Made by a program: the position numbers and the translations under genes. DNA of 64,000 nt, taken from positions 62,001-126,000 of the forward strand of contig QNQO01002092.1 in NCBI GenBank assembly GCA_003290165.1. The letters are read 5' to 3'. This DNA comes from Berberis thunbergii (lineage: Eukaryota > Streptophyta > Magnoliopsida > Ranunculales > Berberidaceae). Below are positions 11,936-23,459 of the stretch, in pieces. The stretch's first letter is position 1; each line of letters opens with the position of its first letter. The notes under the pieces were generated by a model, which did no database searches, was not told the DNA's origin, and saw nothing but the letters and a program-made list of their open reading frames with translations.

Positions 11936-12720
11936 TCTTCGTCTTTTTTTATTTCTTGAAGAAACGATCTCATTCTCTATGTACTCTTACTCGTGTATGT
12001 AATAAACCATTTGCTATCCACAAATGAATCATCTTATGCTCGTGGTTTTCACTTTCCTTTGAAAATATGGAGCAATAAACATTGATTCAAATGTGATGAC
12101 AAATGGTTATAGCTCAATCTCAATGCTGGTAAAATGTCATTGAGGGAGCTGCTCCTCGTTAGCTCCAGAGTTACGAGGAGAACAAGTACCTATCAAAACC
12201 AAAGTAAGTAATTAGTGATTAAACATATAGAAAAGTTTTGGCATGTAAATAATTAATCCAACTCTGATATATATGTTTTGTAAAAAAAAAAAATTGTCAC
12301 AAAAGCAAATAACAGTTGAAAAAGCTCCCAACTCAAAACAATATCAATCAATCAATCCAAGATCACTAGAACCTTTTTCATTTGATATCTATTTTCAATG
12401 GATGGAAGCTTGTTCAACCCCCAATTTTTTGAGCCAAGAAAACACATATGCTTATAGCATCATGAATCAACATACTTAGGTATTCAATCTATGCTAGATT
12501 GATCTAGAAACAACAAATGGAGTTTACTTATAGCATCATGAATCGAAAAAACTTAAAGGAGATCGATTCAAAACAATCAATCCAATCTGTGATTATTTTG
12601 GATGAAAAACATCATTTTTGAACATAACAAAAACTTTTGGCTAGAATAACTCATGCAATTTATATATATAATCATGACTAATTTGCATACATACAAACCG
12701 AGCTATATTTTGCCTTCCTC
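11936..12720. other. Gene-free flank between P3 and P4
   Basis: AT-rich DNA related to the sequence beside other coiled-coil exons: the segment near 12360-12480 matches 20760-20880, 39410-39530 and 53440-53560. No gene seen. Confidence 0.5.
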
Positions 12721-12960
12721 GTCTAAATATTTTCAGCTTGACGTTTGATGGCTTGAATCCGAGCAGCTAAGTTAGATTGTGCTATAGAACACTTGTTGCT
12801 ATGTTGTGAATGAATCCACATATCTTTGAAAACTTCATCCATACCAAAGACTAGATCTAAATCTAGATCTAGATCTAGAAGTCTGAACTCTTTGAGTTTC
12901 ATTTGTTCTCCTCCCTGTTCTCCTCTCATTTGTTCCCCTCTCATAATTTCACACCCTTTG
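12721..12960 (-). pseudogene. Coiled-coil exon remnant P4 with hexamer expansion
   Basis: Minus-strand frame with the recurring end of the first exon: WIHSQHSNKCSIAQSNLAAR then IQAIKRQAENI. Upstream of it a (GATCTA)-type hexamer run at about 12853-12885 encodes LDLDLDLDL, and a GGAGAACAGG-type run encodes repeated MRGEQ. No NB-ARC sequence follows. Probably one exon of a dead CNL gene. Confidence 0.7.
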
Positions 12961-13420
12961 CATCTGCTTTATTGAATGGAGTGATTGTGGTTGGAAGGAA
13001 GACTTAACCTTTTCTTTATTGGGAAGTCAATTGCGTGGAACGTGCAACTGAGGCCATGTGCACTAGGACAATTATTGATGACACTATGAGCATAGAAAAC
13101 ACCGAATATTTCAAATTTTATACTGTAAAAATCTTGGAATATTTTGGACCATAAGACAAAGATCCATATTATGTGGTGCAGAGAAAATTAGATACGTTTA
13201 TGATAATAAAAGTGGCTTGGTTCAAGGGATTTTGATTAGTTTAACATATCACTTCAATTATTGTAAGGTTTTAGGATTGAAAATTAGGTTGGGTTGGTGG
13301 GTGGGTTGGAAAGTGTGATCCTGACTTACTATTTTGACATTTTCTCCTTGTCTTGCTCATTTGGAGATAAGGTTGTTGATCTAGATCAACTTGACCTTAA
13401 GGCCTTATTCATTAGGGGAT
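12961..13420. other. Upstream flank of P4
   Basis: No gene. The block from about 13020 is shared with 43800-44060 and 55170-55300, so it belongs to the repeated upstream flank of coiled-coil exons. Confidence 0.5.
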
Positions 13421-13594
13421 GGGGAATTCTAAATGTCGAGGAAGCCGGTGAGGAGAGGGACGTGGCGGAGTCGCTCGGGATACGCGCATAAAAAATTGCG
13501 GCATGTATTCCGAGTAGGGTGGACGATTCCCACTCCGCCACGTCCCTCTCCTCGCTCGTTTCCTCGCCCGTTTCCTTGCTCTCTAGCCTCACTC
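13421..13594. mobile_element. Mutator-like foldback MITE, copy 4
   Basis: 174-bp foldback starting GGGGAATTCTAAATGTCGAGG. Flanked by TTAGGGGAT (13412-13420) and TTAGAGGAT (13595-13603), 8 of 9 bases identical. Same GC-rich arms and offset of 21 bases to GCGAGG/GTCGAGG as the other copies. Confidence 0.8.
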
Positions 13595-13603
13595 TTAGAG
13601 GAT

Positions 13604-14496
13604 TTGAATTCTGAATTTGCAATATTATCCATTACAAGTTTATAAGCTAATCTAATTTCTAGTACCCGTGATAACCAACCTAAATCTGACTTAGGCAAGC
13701 TATCAGATAATTTGCTAGCAACGACCTCCTTCCCCCAATAGCTACTTGTTTTTTTTCTCTTGAATAAGGCTTTTAAACCAATCATCTAGGTCAATTATAG
13801 GAAAATAAAAGTGTAAAAAAAATTCGGCAAGTTCATAGAACATCAATATTTCTGTAAAAATCTACTACTGCTACATTTGTTTGTTTTTTTTTCCTCAATA
13901 TAGTTCATTTATAGCCACATTCATGTAACATCAATCCTTATAAGCAAACATCTTTTTGGAACCGTATCTCAACATCTTTGATTTTACAGAAACTTCGATA
14001 AAGCTTATTCAGCTCATTTTCCACTACCAAATGCTTGTCAATTTTTGTTCTTGTAAAAGCTATGAGTCATGTTGTTGGAAAGAGCTTAGGATTCCTTCTA
14101 TACAATGGGTTTTCTTTACTACAAAGCAAACATGGAAATGCACTAAAGAGGACACAAAAGCAGGAATGAGTTCTTTGTCTCAGAAAATATCAAATACAAA
14201 GATGGTAATGAGAATCTAATCTCCAATCAGTTCAAAGAAACCAACAACAACTTTGTTAAAACAAAATTTAGGCACACCCATTGGAGACAAACTTATCTTT
14301 CAGAATTTACGTTCTATCTGTTGTGTTGTATAGACTGAATTTCTATTGTCTTTTCCAAAATCTCCATTAATTTGAAAATTGAAAACTTACTTCTGACATT
14401 GAAAAAACGATCAACATTAGGTTTCTTCGCCAATTTCTTTGTTGAAGGTTAAGAGACAAGGATGGTTCAAGAGGATAATGTGAAAGAGTTGTTTGA
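13604..14496. other. Repeated upstream flank, no gene
   Basis: Contains the segment with ACCAACCTAAATCTGACTTA and CCCCCAATAGCTA, shared with about 44190-44460 and 55440-55740. Old duplicated flank DNA. No coding sequence recognised. Confidence 0.5.
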
Positions 14497-14559
14497 CACT
14501 ACTACAAAAAAGGGGCAATTTTGATGGATGATATATGATACTAAAGGCATACTCCTGCC

Positions 14560-14826
14560 CAATATTCTAAAAACTGTTAGGTGGTTGACAGGCAGCAGGC
14601 AGAGACTAGCGCCTGTGAGACTAGGCGAGACCCTAGGCGATTATTTATTTATTTATAATTTATAAAAGTTAAGCATAATAGCATATAAATAACTTCTAAT
14701 TCAATGCTAAAATACATCTGCAAAATGTATATATATATATAAAGTTTTAATTTTTTTCTAATTGAAAAAAAAAAAAAAAAAACCCCCGCCTAGCCCCCTA
14801 GCGTCTAGATCGATTTTTAGAACACT
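14560..14826. mobile_element. hAT-like MITE relative inside CACTA copy A
   Basis: Ends CAATATTCTAAAAACTG and CGATTTTTAGAACACTT and internal CTAGGCG motifs match the hAT MITE at 3099-3632, but shorter (about 267 bp). It is also present in CACTA copy B, so it inserted before the duplication. No clean target duplication is seen. Confidence 0.6.
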
Positions 14827-15489
14827 TCCAGCGTAGGAAAATCTATATCCGCTAGGAAAATGTTGCATTGGCGAGTATAATTTCCGCCGACAATACTGGC
14901 GTAAGGAAAGGGATTGTCCCGGCGGATAAGTCCCTTAATCCGCAGATATTTTCAAATCCGACAAAAGTTAAAAAAAAAAAAAGATATCCGCCAAAAACTT
15001 AGTGGCGGATATAAATGACAGTAAAGTTTTATTAGTGGCGCTTATAAATGACAAAGAAAAGGATTGGGCGACACATATACACCACAAATGAATTTATAAA
15101 TGTCAAGAGCCTAGAATGGGCAACACCTATATCTGCCGGGAATGTTGACATGTGTATCCGTCAGGAACTTAACCGCCATGAATTTTTACCTGTTATCCAC
15201 CAAGACTTGAATATTATATGCCAAGAGGTTTTGTAACATTTAAAAAATATATTTTTGCAACTGATCTAAAAATAATATTAATAATTATATATAAACAAAA
15301 TGTCATATATATCTGTTGTCCCAAATATGTGTCATACATCTCCGCTAAAAAAAAAAAAACTAAAAAACACATCATACCTTTGCTAGTAAGATAAGCGGAC
15401 AATCCAATCAACTACCTGAACTTGAACCCGAATGTGTCCCTTAATATTTCAGATGTTCTAATAAGCCTAACCATATCTGCATGATGCAT

Positions 15490-15965
15490 ATTACCAGAAA
15501 GCATTCTACTGAAATCCACCTAATGGAACATTGTTAGAATGATGAGTCACTAGAAAAATGTTGGGAGGGTGGCATGAAGGCATATGTCCAATAGGATGCA
15601 TCAGATACATAGGAAGGAGGCTGAAATAGTTGACTTTGTCCTGATTGGTGCGATAGCTAAGAAATCTGCATGGCTCCCTGCGACTGCATAGCATGCATAA
15701 ACATCATCATCATTTCCTACTGAGCCTGTAATTTTTCCAATTCCTTCTACATAGCCTTATGTTTAGTCTTCATTTCTAGGCACTGAGACTAAAAAAGACT
15801 TCTCTAGTCTTTGATGCTTTCCTTGATGAACTACTAGCGCTACCCAAGGCATGCATAAGGCACCAAATCAGGAATCACACCATTTCCATAGCCCCAAACT
15901 TTATTTTGGGTCTCAGGACCCATTTGCGCTACATAAATTTGTGTGCGAAGCTCGTTCGAGTTTTG
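15490..15965 (-). pseudogene. CACTA Transposase_24-type gene relic, copy A
   Basis: On the minus strand QMGPETQNKVWGYGNGVIPD and LVPYACLG (about 15835-15965) resemble the V-x-GYG segment of Ptta/En/Spm Transposase_24 proteins. After stops the sequence continues with a coiled-coil-like KELEKLQAQ and MHAMQS, then a Gln/Ser-rich tail, as in that family. The gene runs towards the CACTA terminus at 14497, the usual orientation of the last gene. Several stops make it dead. Confidence 0.65.
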
Positions 15966-16623
15966 CTCCATCCTAAATTCGAGATTTAAGAGAATTATCA
16001 ATGGAAACCTAGCAAACAAATATTTAGAACTATTAATAATTTTTTTAAATATAATATAAACGAGCAGATAATCAAAATCTTAATAAATAAGAAATACCCA
16101 TTTCTCTTGCGAAGACTCATCAATTCAATAATCATATTTTCTTGTGTGGATGAAACGAAAGAAAGAGGATCAGGAAATCCTCCATGCATCTTCTACATAT
16201 GAACATGAAGAACCAAAAATATTAGAACATATTTTGTTCATTATTAAAACTCTTATACATATGAAGAACCAAAAAATAATTAGAACATAATAAGAGGAAA
16301 AAAATACACATACATAATCTTTTTGTGCTCGTGCATGTGACTTTGATCAAGATGTATGCCCCATCGTTGTTCAACACGACTTACTTTATTATTTCCCAAT
16401 TTCTCCTAAAAATAAGGGAAAAAAATGAATTAAAATAAGTGAATTAAATTTTGTTTGTATGGTGTTGCATAACTCGAGTTCATCTTGCTCTAACCAAACA
16501 CTGTTTGATTGGAAGAAATTGAAAGAAATGGGGTTCTTTGCTATAATAAACAAGAATGTATTATCTAAAAAACACTACAGGAAGCATACACAACCCAAAG
16601 CATAATTATGAAGTCTTGGATTA

Positions 16624-16775
16624 GGGATTGTCTAACTGGCGAGGAAACCAGCGAGGAAACGCGCGAGGGAAGGGTGTGGAACCCTCCATCTCTCTCGAGA
16701 TCTACACACATCTCGAGGGGGATGGAGGGTTCCACACCCTTCCCTCGCGCGTTTCCTCGCCAATTAGAATTCCTC
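16624..16775. mobile_element. Mutator-like foldback MITE, copy 5
   Basis: 152-bp foldback with a perfect 9-bp duplication CTTGGATTA at 16615-16623 and 16776-16784. The duplicated block at about 20090 reads GTCTTGGATTTACTTAGC without the insert, an empty site. Arms are nearly perfect over about 55 bases (GGGAAGGGTGTGGAACCCTC and its complement). Confidence 0.9.
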
Positions 16776-16879
16776 CTTGGATTAACTTAGCTTGCACCCA
16801 TGACCACACCACACCACAATTTCTGATGGAATCTTGTTTTGCATTTGTTCCACAGAATAAGGGTTCTTTACTTTAGGAA

Positions 16880-17470
16880 TTACTTACTGCCTGTGAAACA
16901 AAACACACAAGGAGATATGGTTCAGTAACAGACCAAGTAAGAGGAAGAAACAAATATAGACGCACATAAAACTGTGTTTGAAACTGAGGGTTTTATCCCT
17001 CCATATGTTAAAGATTTTTTTATGAACAAGTGTTTCCAGATTGCCAAATGTCAATCTAGATAAACTCAAAAACTACTCATAGCTCACCATTGCCATCAAT
17101 CAACTTTGGCCCATTGAACTCACAATATGATTTTAGTCCATTTATTGGCCAATTTCGTACAAATAAACTTAGCAACGACGTCGCGTGAGGAGAGAGAACG
17201 AGGGATGGGTGTAAGCTGCTTAGCAATAACACCCATCCCTTGCTCTCTCTCCTCGCGTGTTTCCTCGACGTTTAGAAAAGCTGCTTAGCAATTGAAGAAG
17301 TTTGATGGGAGACGGTTGCCTCATCAGTAAGTTTGTAGAGATACAATAACAAAGAGAAAGGGGACTAACAGACATCATTATTAATAAGTCAATTTCATGG
17401 AAACTGACCCAATGCCATGGAATTGGTGTGACTAGCCAAGAAATCACAGATGCTTATGTATTCAATCTAT
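16880..17470. repeat. Six-copy block, copy 1
   Basis: First of six related blocks (others near 20306, 22570, 38897, 41845 and 52950). On the minus strand most carry a short conserved peptide ending PELIDGNGEL and a stop; here it reads PKLIDGNGEL. The source gene is not recognised. Interrupted here by foldback MITE copy 6. Confidence 0.6.
17176..17282. mobile_element. Mutator-like foldback MITE, copy 6
   Basis: Short (about 107 bp) foldback with CTTAGCAA on both sides (17168-17175 and 17284-17291); extending left gives a 9-bp near match. The paralogous block at about 20590 reads AAACTTAGTGATTGAAGAAG without the insert. Arms GAGGAGAGAGAACGAGGGAT and its complement. Confidence 0.78.
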
Positions 17471-17884
17471 GTTAGATTGATCAGTGGAAGCGGATGGGCA
17501 GAAAATGAACTGGTTATTTGTTTTCCAATTCATAAGATGTTCCTTGAAATACTTGCTAAATTTTCATAATGTGGGTTTTAGGATTTGTCTCATGATGCAT
17601 GGCAAAGCACGGTACGTAGGCTAGGGCAAAAATGTTACAGAGAAGAAAATTGTTCATCGAGGAGGGGGTGGATGTCTAATTTCATTTAAGTTTAACTTTC
17701 CTGTATGTATACGGGCAAAAATAATAGTGAAGGAAATTGTCCACTTAGGTGCATATCTAATTTAAGTTAATTTCTGGAGTATGTATAATTTCAAATTTAA
17801 AACAGCTGGCCCAATTTTAAGAATCATAAAACGTTGGCTTTTTGTTGGGTTGGAGAGTAATGGGATCAGTGTGAAAGTGTCTGA
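17471..17884. other. Unique gene-free interval
   Basis: Lies between the two copies of the 3-kb duplicated block. No gene or element recognised. Confidence 0.45.
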
Positions 17885-17932
17885 CACTACTAGGGGCAAT
17901 TTTGGCGGATGATAGATGAACATACTTTTGGC

Positions 17933-18188
17933 CAATATTCTAAAATACGTTAGGTGGTTGGCGGGGTGGCGAGCAGAGGATTAGGCGGGGGCCTAGGCAG
18001 TATTTATTTATTATAATTTATGATTTATAAAAGTTAAGGATAATAGCATATAAATAACTTTTAATTCAATGCCAAGATACATATGTAAAATGTATAAAAA
18101 AAATCTTAATTTTTTTTTGAAATTAAAATAAAAATTAAAAAACCCGCCCAGGAGGCAGCATAGCGCCTAGATCAATTTTTAGAACACT
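17933..18188. mobile_element. hAT-like MITE relative inside CACTA copy B
   Basis: Ends CAATATTCTAAAATACG and CAATTTTTAGAACACTG. Orthologous to the insert at 14560-14826. Confidence 0.58.
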
Positions 18189-18899
18189 GCTTCCGACGTA
18201 GGAAAACCTACATCCGCTAGGAATATGTTGCACTTACGGGTATAATTTCCGCCGGCAATACTGGCGCAGGGAAAGGGATTGTCCCAGCGGATAAATCCCT
18301 TAATCCACCAGGAATAATTTCGAATTCGACAAAAGTTAAAAAAATCCGCCAAGTAACTTAGTGGCGGATATGAAGGACAAAAAAGTTTTATTAGTGGCGC
18401 TTATAAATGACAGAAAAAATGATTTGGCAACATATATACACCGAAAATGAATTTATAAACACCAGGACCCCAGAATGGGCAACACCTGTATATGTCAGGA
18501 ATGAGTTTATAACCCGCAAGGAATCCAAAATGTGAGACACCTGTATCCGCCGAGAATGTTGACATGTGTATCCATCAGGAACTTAATCGCCATGAAACTT
18601 TGCCTATTATCCACCAGGACTTAAATATTATCTGCCAAGAGGTTTTGTAACATTTAAAAAAAAAATAGTTTCCAGCTGATCTAAAAATAATATTAATAAT
18701 TATATATAAACAAAATGTCATATATATTTGTTGTCCCAAATATGTGCCATACATCTCCACTATGAACAAAAAAAAAACTAAAAACTAAAAAACACATCAT
18801 ACATCCGCTTGTAAAGATAAGCGGACAGTCCAATCAACTACTTGAACTTGAACCCGAATGTGTCCCTGATCTTTCAGATGTTCTAATAAAGCCTAACCA

Positions 18900-19440
18900 T
18901 ATCTGCGTGATGCATACTACCAGAAAGCATTTTGCTGAATCCACCTAATGGAACATTGTTAGAATGATGAGTCACTAGAAAAATGTTGTGAGGGTGGCAC
19001 AAAGGCATATGTCAATAAGGATGCATCAGATATATAAGAAGGAGGCTGAAATGGTTGACTTTGTCCTAACTGGTGCGATAGCTAAGAAATATGCATGGCT
19101 TACTGCTGCATTAACATGCATGAACATAATCATCATTTATTGAGTCTGTAACTTCTCCAGTTCCTTCTACATAGCCCCAGGTTTGATCTTCATTTTTAGG
19201 CACTGAGACTCCAAGAAAGCTTTTCTAGTTTTTTATGCTCTCATTGATGAACTACTAGCGCTACCCAAGACATGCATAAGGCACCAAATCAGGAATCACA
19301 CAATTTTCATAGCCCCAAACTCTATTTTGGGTCTCAGGACCCATCTGCTCCACATAAACTTGTGTGCGAAAGCTCGTTCGAGTCTTTTGCTCTATCCTAA
19401 ATTCAAGATTGAAGGGAATTGTCAATGGAAACCTAGCAAG
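18900..19440 (-). pseudogene. CACTA Transposase_24-type gene relic, copy B
   Basis: Minus-strand frame with YVEQMGPETQNRVWGYENCV then IPDLVPYACLG, followed downstream by a coiled-coil-like KELEKLQ and Ser/Gln-rich decayed sequence. Paralogue of the relic at 15490-15965; stop codons interrupt both. Confidence 0.63.
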
Positions 19441-20305
19441 CAAATATTTAGAACTATTAATAATTAAAAATTATAAAATTTCAATATAAACAAGCAAAAA
19501 ATCAAAATCTTAATAAATAACAAATACCCTTTTCTCTTGAGATGACTTATCAATCCAAGAATCATATTTCCTTGTGTGGATGAAACAAAAGAAAGATGAT
19601 TAGAAAATCCTGCATGCATCTTCTACATATGAACATGAAGAGCCAAAAAATAATTAGAACATACTTTTATACATTTATTAAAACTCTTCTACATATGAAT
19701 ATGAAGAGCCAAAAATAATTAGAACATACTTTTGTACATTTATTAAAATTGTGACATTGTAAGAGGGGAAAAAAAATACATATACATAATCTTACTTTGA
19801 TCCAGATGTTTGCTTAGCACGACTTACTTTATTATTTACCGATTTCTCCTAAAAATAAGGGAAAATGAATTAAAATAAGTGAATTAAATTTCATTTGTAT
19901 GGTATTGTATAACTCGAGTTCATGTTGCTCTGACCAACACTATCTGATTGAAAGAAATGGGGTTCTTTGCTATAATATACAAGAATGCATGTAGTAACGC
20001 AACATAAAAATACAAGGATTACAAGAATGCATTATCTAAAAAGCACTACAGGAAACATATACAATCCAAAGCATAGATTATGAAGTCTTGGATTTACTTA
20101 GCTTGCACCCACGACCACACCACAATTTCCGATGGAATCTTGTTTTGCATTTGTTCCACAGAATAAGGGTTCTTTCCTTTAGGGAATTCCCAACTTATCA
20201 TTTCGTAGAAATAAGAATGAATGAACCACGATGAAGCTTCAAAATTGAATAAAACTCATTGAAATTAACTAATACATGAGAAAGCTGCAAAAATCAACCC
20301 AAGCA

Positions 20306-20890
20306 AATTAAAAAAACCCAACTTACCGACAGTGAAACAAAACTCACAAGGAGATACGGTTCAATAGCAGGCTCAAAGCCCAAGTAAAAGGAAGAAACAA
20401 ATATAGCTGCACATAAAACGGTGTTTGAAACTGAGGATTTTATGAGCTAAGTGTTCCGAATTGCCAAAATGTCAATCTAGATAAACTCAAAAATTACTTA
20501 TAGCTCACCATTGCCATCAATCAACTCTGGCACATTGAACTCACAATATGATTTCAGTCCATTTACAAGCAAATTTCCTACAAATAAACTTAGTGATTGA
20601 AGAAGTGTGACGGGAGACGGTTGCTTCATCAGTAAGTTTGTAGAGATACAATGACAAAGAGAATGGGGACTAACAAACAGAATTATTAATAAGTCAATTT
20701 CATGGAAACAGACCCAATGCCATGGATTTGGTGCGACTCCACAATAGTTTTTCAATCAATAAATCCAAGATCACTCTATAACTTTTTTCATTTGATATCT
20801 ATCGTCAATCGGAAGCTTGTTCAACCCCCAATTTTTTTAGCCAAGAAATCACAGATGCTTATGCATTCAATCTATGTTAAGAGGACAAAA
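20306..20890. repeat. Six-copy block, copy 2
   Basis: Minus-strand frame 20498-20755 is the longest reading of this block (85 codons) and ends CEFNVPELIDGNGEL. It lacks MITE copies 5 and 6, so it serves as the empty-site reference for them. Function unknown. Confidence 0.6.
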
Positions 20891-20999
20891 TATCATTTTG
20901 AACATAAAAAAAAACTCTTGGCTAGAATAAATCATGCAATATATATATATAATCATGACTAATTTGCATACATACCAATGCAAAACCGAGCTATGCATT

Positions 21000-21070
21000 G
21001 CCTTTCTCATCGAAACATTTTCAATTCAATCTTTAATGGCTTGAATCCTAGTAGCAAAGTTAGATTATCC
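21000..21070 (-). pseudogene. Coiled-coil exon end P5
   Basis: Minus-strand remnant of the recurring NFATRIQAIKD-type end of the first CNL exon, cut by the adjacent hAT transposase fragment. Confidence 0.55.
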
Positions 21071-21075
21071 CATAG

Positions 21076-21431
21076 CTAATGATGAAAGACAACAGTTGTA
21101 CTGAAAAGCCAATTTTGAGTACAAATCAAAACCTCCACCATCTTGGGACTCCACGAGCTACAGAATGAATTAATTATCCGTCCACTTGTGCTAAAACAAG
21201 ATTCCGAAGCTATACCGGAATAGCTAAGACCTCTCGTGCAATCCGTGCCAAAATGGGGTATTTGGATGATCCATGCACTCTCCAACACAAAATATCTAAT
21301 TTTGAATCTTCAACCTCTTCAATAGGATCCTGAAAATATCTATTCACATCATTAGTTATAATCTCGGTTTTTTTGGCTTTTCTCAACCTAATATTTTCTT
21401 CCAACTTCTTTTCATACTCCGTTGAGGCCAT
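21076..21431 (-). pseudogene. hAT transposase dimerisation-domain fragment
   Basis: The C-terminal dimerisation region (Dimer_Tnp_hAT) of a plant hAT transposase. It reads LDILCWRVHGSSKYPILARI then AREVLAIPV, and after a frameshift ASESCFSTSGRIINSF and SPKMVEVLICTQNWL, the usual order of this domain. An acidic, lysine-rich stretch (EYEKKLEENIRLRKAKKTEI) precedes it. The catalytic core and zinc finger are absent, so it is a dead C-terminal piece lodged against coiled-coil relic P5. Confidence 0.87.
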
Positions 21432-22040
21432 GCTTGGAGTACCACTATCAAATTATGGATGCCTCCTCCACAATTTTCATATGAGCTACCAGCGCTACCC
21501 AAGGCATAAGGCACCCAATTCAAGCACACCATTTCAATACCCCTGAACTCAATTTTGGGTCGGTCTCAAGATCCATCTGCTCCACGTAAACTTGTGTGCG
21601 AAGCTCATTCGAGTCTGTCGCTCCATACTCAATTCGAGATTTAAGAAAATTATCCATGAAAACCTAACAAACAAATATTTAGAACTATTAAGAATTAAAA
21701 AATTTAAAAATATAATATAAACTAGCAGAGAATCAAAATCTTAATTAATAACAAAATACCTCTTTCTCTTGCGATGGCTCATCAATCCAAGAATAATTTT
21801 TCCTTGTATGGTTGAAACAAAAAAAAAATGAATAAGGAAATACTCAACGCATCTTCTTCTACACATGAAAATGAAAAGCCAAAACATAATTAGATCATAT
21901 CTTTGTACATTTATTAAAACTTGACACGCATCTTCTTCTATGTATGAAGATGAAGAACCAAAAAATAATTAGATCATATATTTGTACATTTATAAAAACT
22001 GTGACATAATAAGAGGAAAAAAAAATACACATACATAATC
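21432..22040. mobile_element. CACTA fragment, copy C (partial)
   Basis: The segment from about 21480 (CCAGCGCTACCCAAGGCATA) is related to 15840-16250 and 19260-19700, including the decayed V-x-GYG transposase region. The CACTA terminus and subterminal repeats are missing. Confidence 0.6.
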
Positions 22041-22485
22041 TCTCCCTTGCACTCCTTGTCCCACCATAGGCCTTAGGTTTGGGAGTTTTAACTTTGTTGG
22101 TGATTGTCCCTGGTGTAGTCCCACCATTAGCTACCGCAGCCATACACACACTGAGTTGAGTTTCTAGCTTCTCAACTCTTTCCCTGTAAGCATACATCTC
22201 CGCATCTTTGGCAATAATTTGGGCTTCAAGGGACTCGATCTTCTTGAACACCATGTCCACTACTGCGTTCAAAGCTCCTTGCATCTCTTCCCGGAGCTCT
22301 TGGTCCTCCCCATTGGATGTTTGCCCATCGATGCGTTGGTCCATGTCTTCGACTTTCTCCCTCAAGTCGGACATGGTGGCACACAACTTAGCCAACCTTT
22401 CATCTATCGCAGCGATCATGTCCTTCGACTTGTCCTTGCGGACTTTTCCACGTGCATATGACTTCGATCCATACGTATGCCCCAT
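22040..22485 (-). pseudogene. Ty3-type gag N-terminal fragment
   Basis: Open minus-strand frame from ATG at 22485 (MGHTYGSKSYARGKVRKDKS). It has heptad-rich stretches (DERLAKLCATMSDLREKVED, MVFKKIESLEAQIIAKDAEM) and then TPKPKAYGGTRSARE. The KPK-x-GGTRSA-E sequence after a long coiled coil is typical of the gag N-terminus of many plant Ty3/gypsy elements, just before the retrotrans_gag core. Homology stops near 22040 and the open frame runs on into unrelated AT-rich sequence. CACTA copy A keeps only the first part of this start, so copies differ by deletion. Confidence 0.68.
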
Positions 22486-22569
22486 CGTTTGCTTAGCACA
22501 AATTACTTTATTCTTTCCCCGATTTCTCCTAAAATAAATAAATAAATGAATGAATCCATAATGCAAAAA

Positions 22570-23250
22570 TCAACCCAACCAAATTAAAAAAAGATTGACT
22601 TACTGATAGTGAAACAGAACTCACAAGGAGATATGGTTCAATAGCAGGGTCAAAGCCTTTGCTAAGTAAGTGGATGAAACAAATATAGGCACACATAAAA
22701 CTGTGTTTGTGTTTGAAACTTAGGGACTTTATCCCTCCATATGTTGAAGATTTTTTATAAAAAGTGTTTCCATATTGCCAAAATGTCAATCTACATAAAC
22801 TCCAAAACGACTCATAGCTCACCATTGCCATCAATCAACTCTGGCCCATTGAACTCATAATATGATTTCAGTTTATTTACCGACCAATTTCGTACAAATA
22901 AACTCAGAGATTGAAAAAGTCTGACGGAGATGGTTGCTTCATCAGTAAGTTTGTAGAGATACAATGACAAAGAGAAAGGGGACTAAATCCCCAGACAGAA
23001 TTATTAATGGGTCAATTTTATGGAAACAGACCAAGTGCCATGGATTTGGTGTGCAATCAAACAATGTCTCAACAATATTTATTCAATCAATCAATCCAAA
23101 AAAAAAAATCATTTGATATCTATTTTCAATCGATGGAAGATTGTTCAACCCCCAATTTTTTGAGCCAAGAAATCACAGATGCTTATAGTATCATGAATCG
23201 CCATACTTGTGTATTCAACCTATGCTAGATCATGATCTAGCCTGTTCAAC
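22570..23250. repeat. Six-copy block, copy 3
   Basis: Minus-strand conserved peptide ends FNGPELIDGNGEL. It leads directly into coiled-coil exon P6 on the right, the standard order in this array. Confidence 0.6.
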
Positions 23251-23459
23251 AAACAAGTTAATTTTTGAGACAAGAAACAACAAATGGCTTTTACTTATCG
23301 CATCATGAATCGGAACAACTTAAAAGAGATCGATTCAAAGAATCAATCTAATCTGATTTTATTTTGGAGGACAAAATATCATTTTTTAACATAAAAAATA
23401 ATAAAATAAAATAAAAAATAAAAAATAAAAATAAAAATAAAAAAACGCTAGAATAATGA

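Larger units (their letters stand above)
14497..16614. mobile_element. CACTA (En/Spm) element fragment, copy A
   Basis: Begins CACTACTACAAAAAAGGGGC, a CACTA-type terminus, followed by short subterminal repeats around 14830-15230 (GGCGGATA, ATCCGCC and TATCCGCCAGGAA-like). A minus-strand transposase relic lies at 15490-15965. Right of it (about 16330-16385) a minus-strand start MGHTSWSKSHARAQKD matches the start of the gag-like frame at 22485. The right terminus is not seen. A hAT-like MITE sits inside at 14560-14826. A second copy is at 17885-20090. Confidence 0.75.
17885..20090. mobile_element. CACTA (En/Spm) element fragment, copy B
   Basis: Starts CACTACTAGGGGCAATTTTG and is collinear with copy A (14497-16614): subterminal GGCGGATA repeats at about 18220-18620, and a minus-strand transposase relic at about 18900-19440. 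The frame at 19261-19443 contains TQVYVEQMGPETQNRVWGYE. The flanking six-copy block continues to about 20890, so the duplication covers about 3 kb and not just the transposon. Confidence 0.72.
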
